From an uncultured Oscillospiraceae bacterium (lineage in GTDB: Bacteria > Bacillota > Clostridia > Oscillospirales > Oscillospiraceae), in contig CAJUQS010000166.1 in NCBI GenBank assembly GCA_910588365.1, positions 1-38,649 on the forward strand: a DNA stretch of 38,649 nucleotides, written 5' to 3'. Shown in pieces: positions 38,493 through 38,649 of this stretch. The notes beneath the pieces are model-generated. The model worked only from the letters and a program-made list of their open reading frames with translations. It was not told the origin of the DNA and ran no database searches. Numbering within the stretch: position 1 is the first letter of the stretch; every line of letters starts with the position of its first letter. Both the position numbers and the translations under genes were made by a program.

Positions 38493-38649
38493 CACTCCCC
38501 CCGTTGCTTCGCCCCAGATAAAACCCGTGGGTAGACGATAGGCAGCGGCAAGACAGCTAAATCTATCCTTATTTCATGCGGCGCAAGACTGGCCCCATTT
38601 GACAGTGCAGCGACACGTTGTCGCATATAAACTCTACGTGGGATTTTCC

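Noticed and set aside
38154..38495. N-terminal extension of ygeW by 114 residues
   Set aside because: It runs through the large repeat, and the ATG at 38153 has its own ribosome site and matches the E. coli YgeW start region.
1..38649. tRNA, rRNA genes or a CRISPR array
   Set aside because: No regularly spaced direct repeats and no tRNA-like or rRNA-like sequence were seen in the gaps I read.

Overview
The window comes from a GC-rich, anaerobic Firmicute, most likely an Oscillospirales gut bacterium related to Flavonifractor, Oscillibacter or Intestinimonas. The reasons are the clostridial families present (DUF4179, DUF2975 with an XRE partner, SLOG/DUF1273, knotted YgeW carbamoyltransferase), the anaerobic (cbi-type) corrin pathway, an acetyl-CoA synthase gene, sigma-A promoters with strong AGGAGG ribosome sites, and dense hairpin repeats between genes. 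The genus is an inference; no rRNA or tRNA gene is visible to confirm it.

Layout. 64-373: a large non-coding repeat. 409-10496 (minus): a nine-gene cobalamin operon transcribed cbiA, cbiC, cbiD, cbiF, cbiG, cbiH, cbiJ-E-T fusion, cbiB, cobD, from one good promoter at 10536-10564. 10634-12746 (minus): a DUF2975 membrane protein, an XRE regulator, a lipoprotein and a membrane protein. 12904-13941 (plus): methylthioadenosine/SAH nucleosidase and a small membrane protein. 13975-15745 (minus): an ArsR regulator, a DUF318/ArsP-type permease and a redox-active small thioredoxin, with two palindromic operators, in a block of lower GC. 15890-17477: ECF sigma factor with a DUF4179 membrane protein. 17581-18263: NfeD-like protein and a 52-residue small protein. 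18507-23628: housekeeping genes murC, cca, nfo, a YjjG-type HAD phosphatase and udk. 23811-26952: a zinc-ribbon/Ig-like membrane protein and acsB. 27137-30468: an M81 peptidase and a second ECF sigma module. 30903-35773: SLOG protein, MATE exporter, Lar-like zinc ribbon, two GNATs and a GreA-type factor. 35844-38153: carbamate kinase and ygeW. 38197-38492: a second copy of the large repeat, in inverted orientation.

How the genes fit together. The corrin operon covers the middle and late anaerobic steps. It lacks the cobaltochelatase, CbiL, CbiP and the CobU/S/T lower-ligand genes, which must lie elsewhere if the pathway is complete. AcsB is the acetyl-CoA-forming subunit of the Wood-Ljungdahl pathway, whose methyl carrier is a corrinoid protein, so the B12 operon and acsB are plausibly metabolically linked, although acsB stands alone here. 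YgeW and carbamate kinase look like a carbamoyl-transfer and ATP-yielding pair.

The most unusual feature is not a gene. At least nine copies of a roughly 65-bp two-hairpin repeat sit between genes, often starting at or inside a stop codon. Their stems differ between copies while pairing is kept. A larger repeat of about 300 bp occurs at both ends of the window and ends in a similar pair of hairpins.
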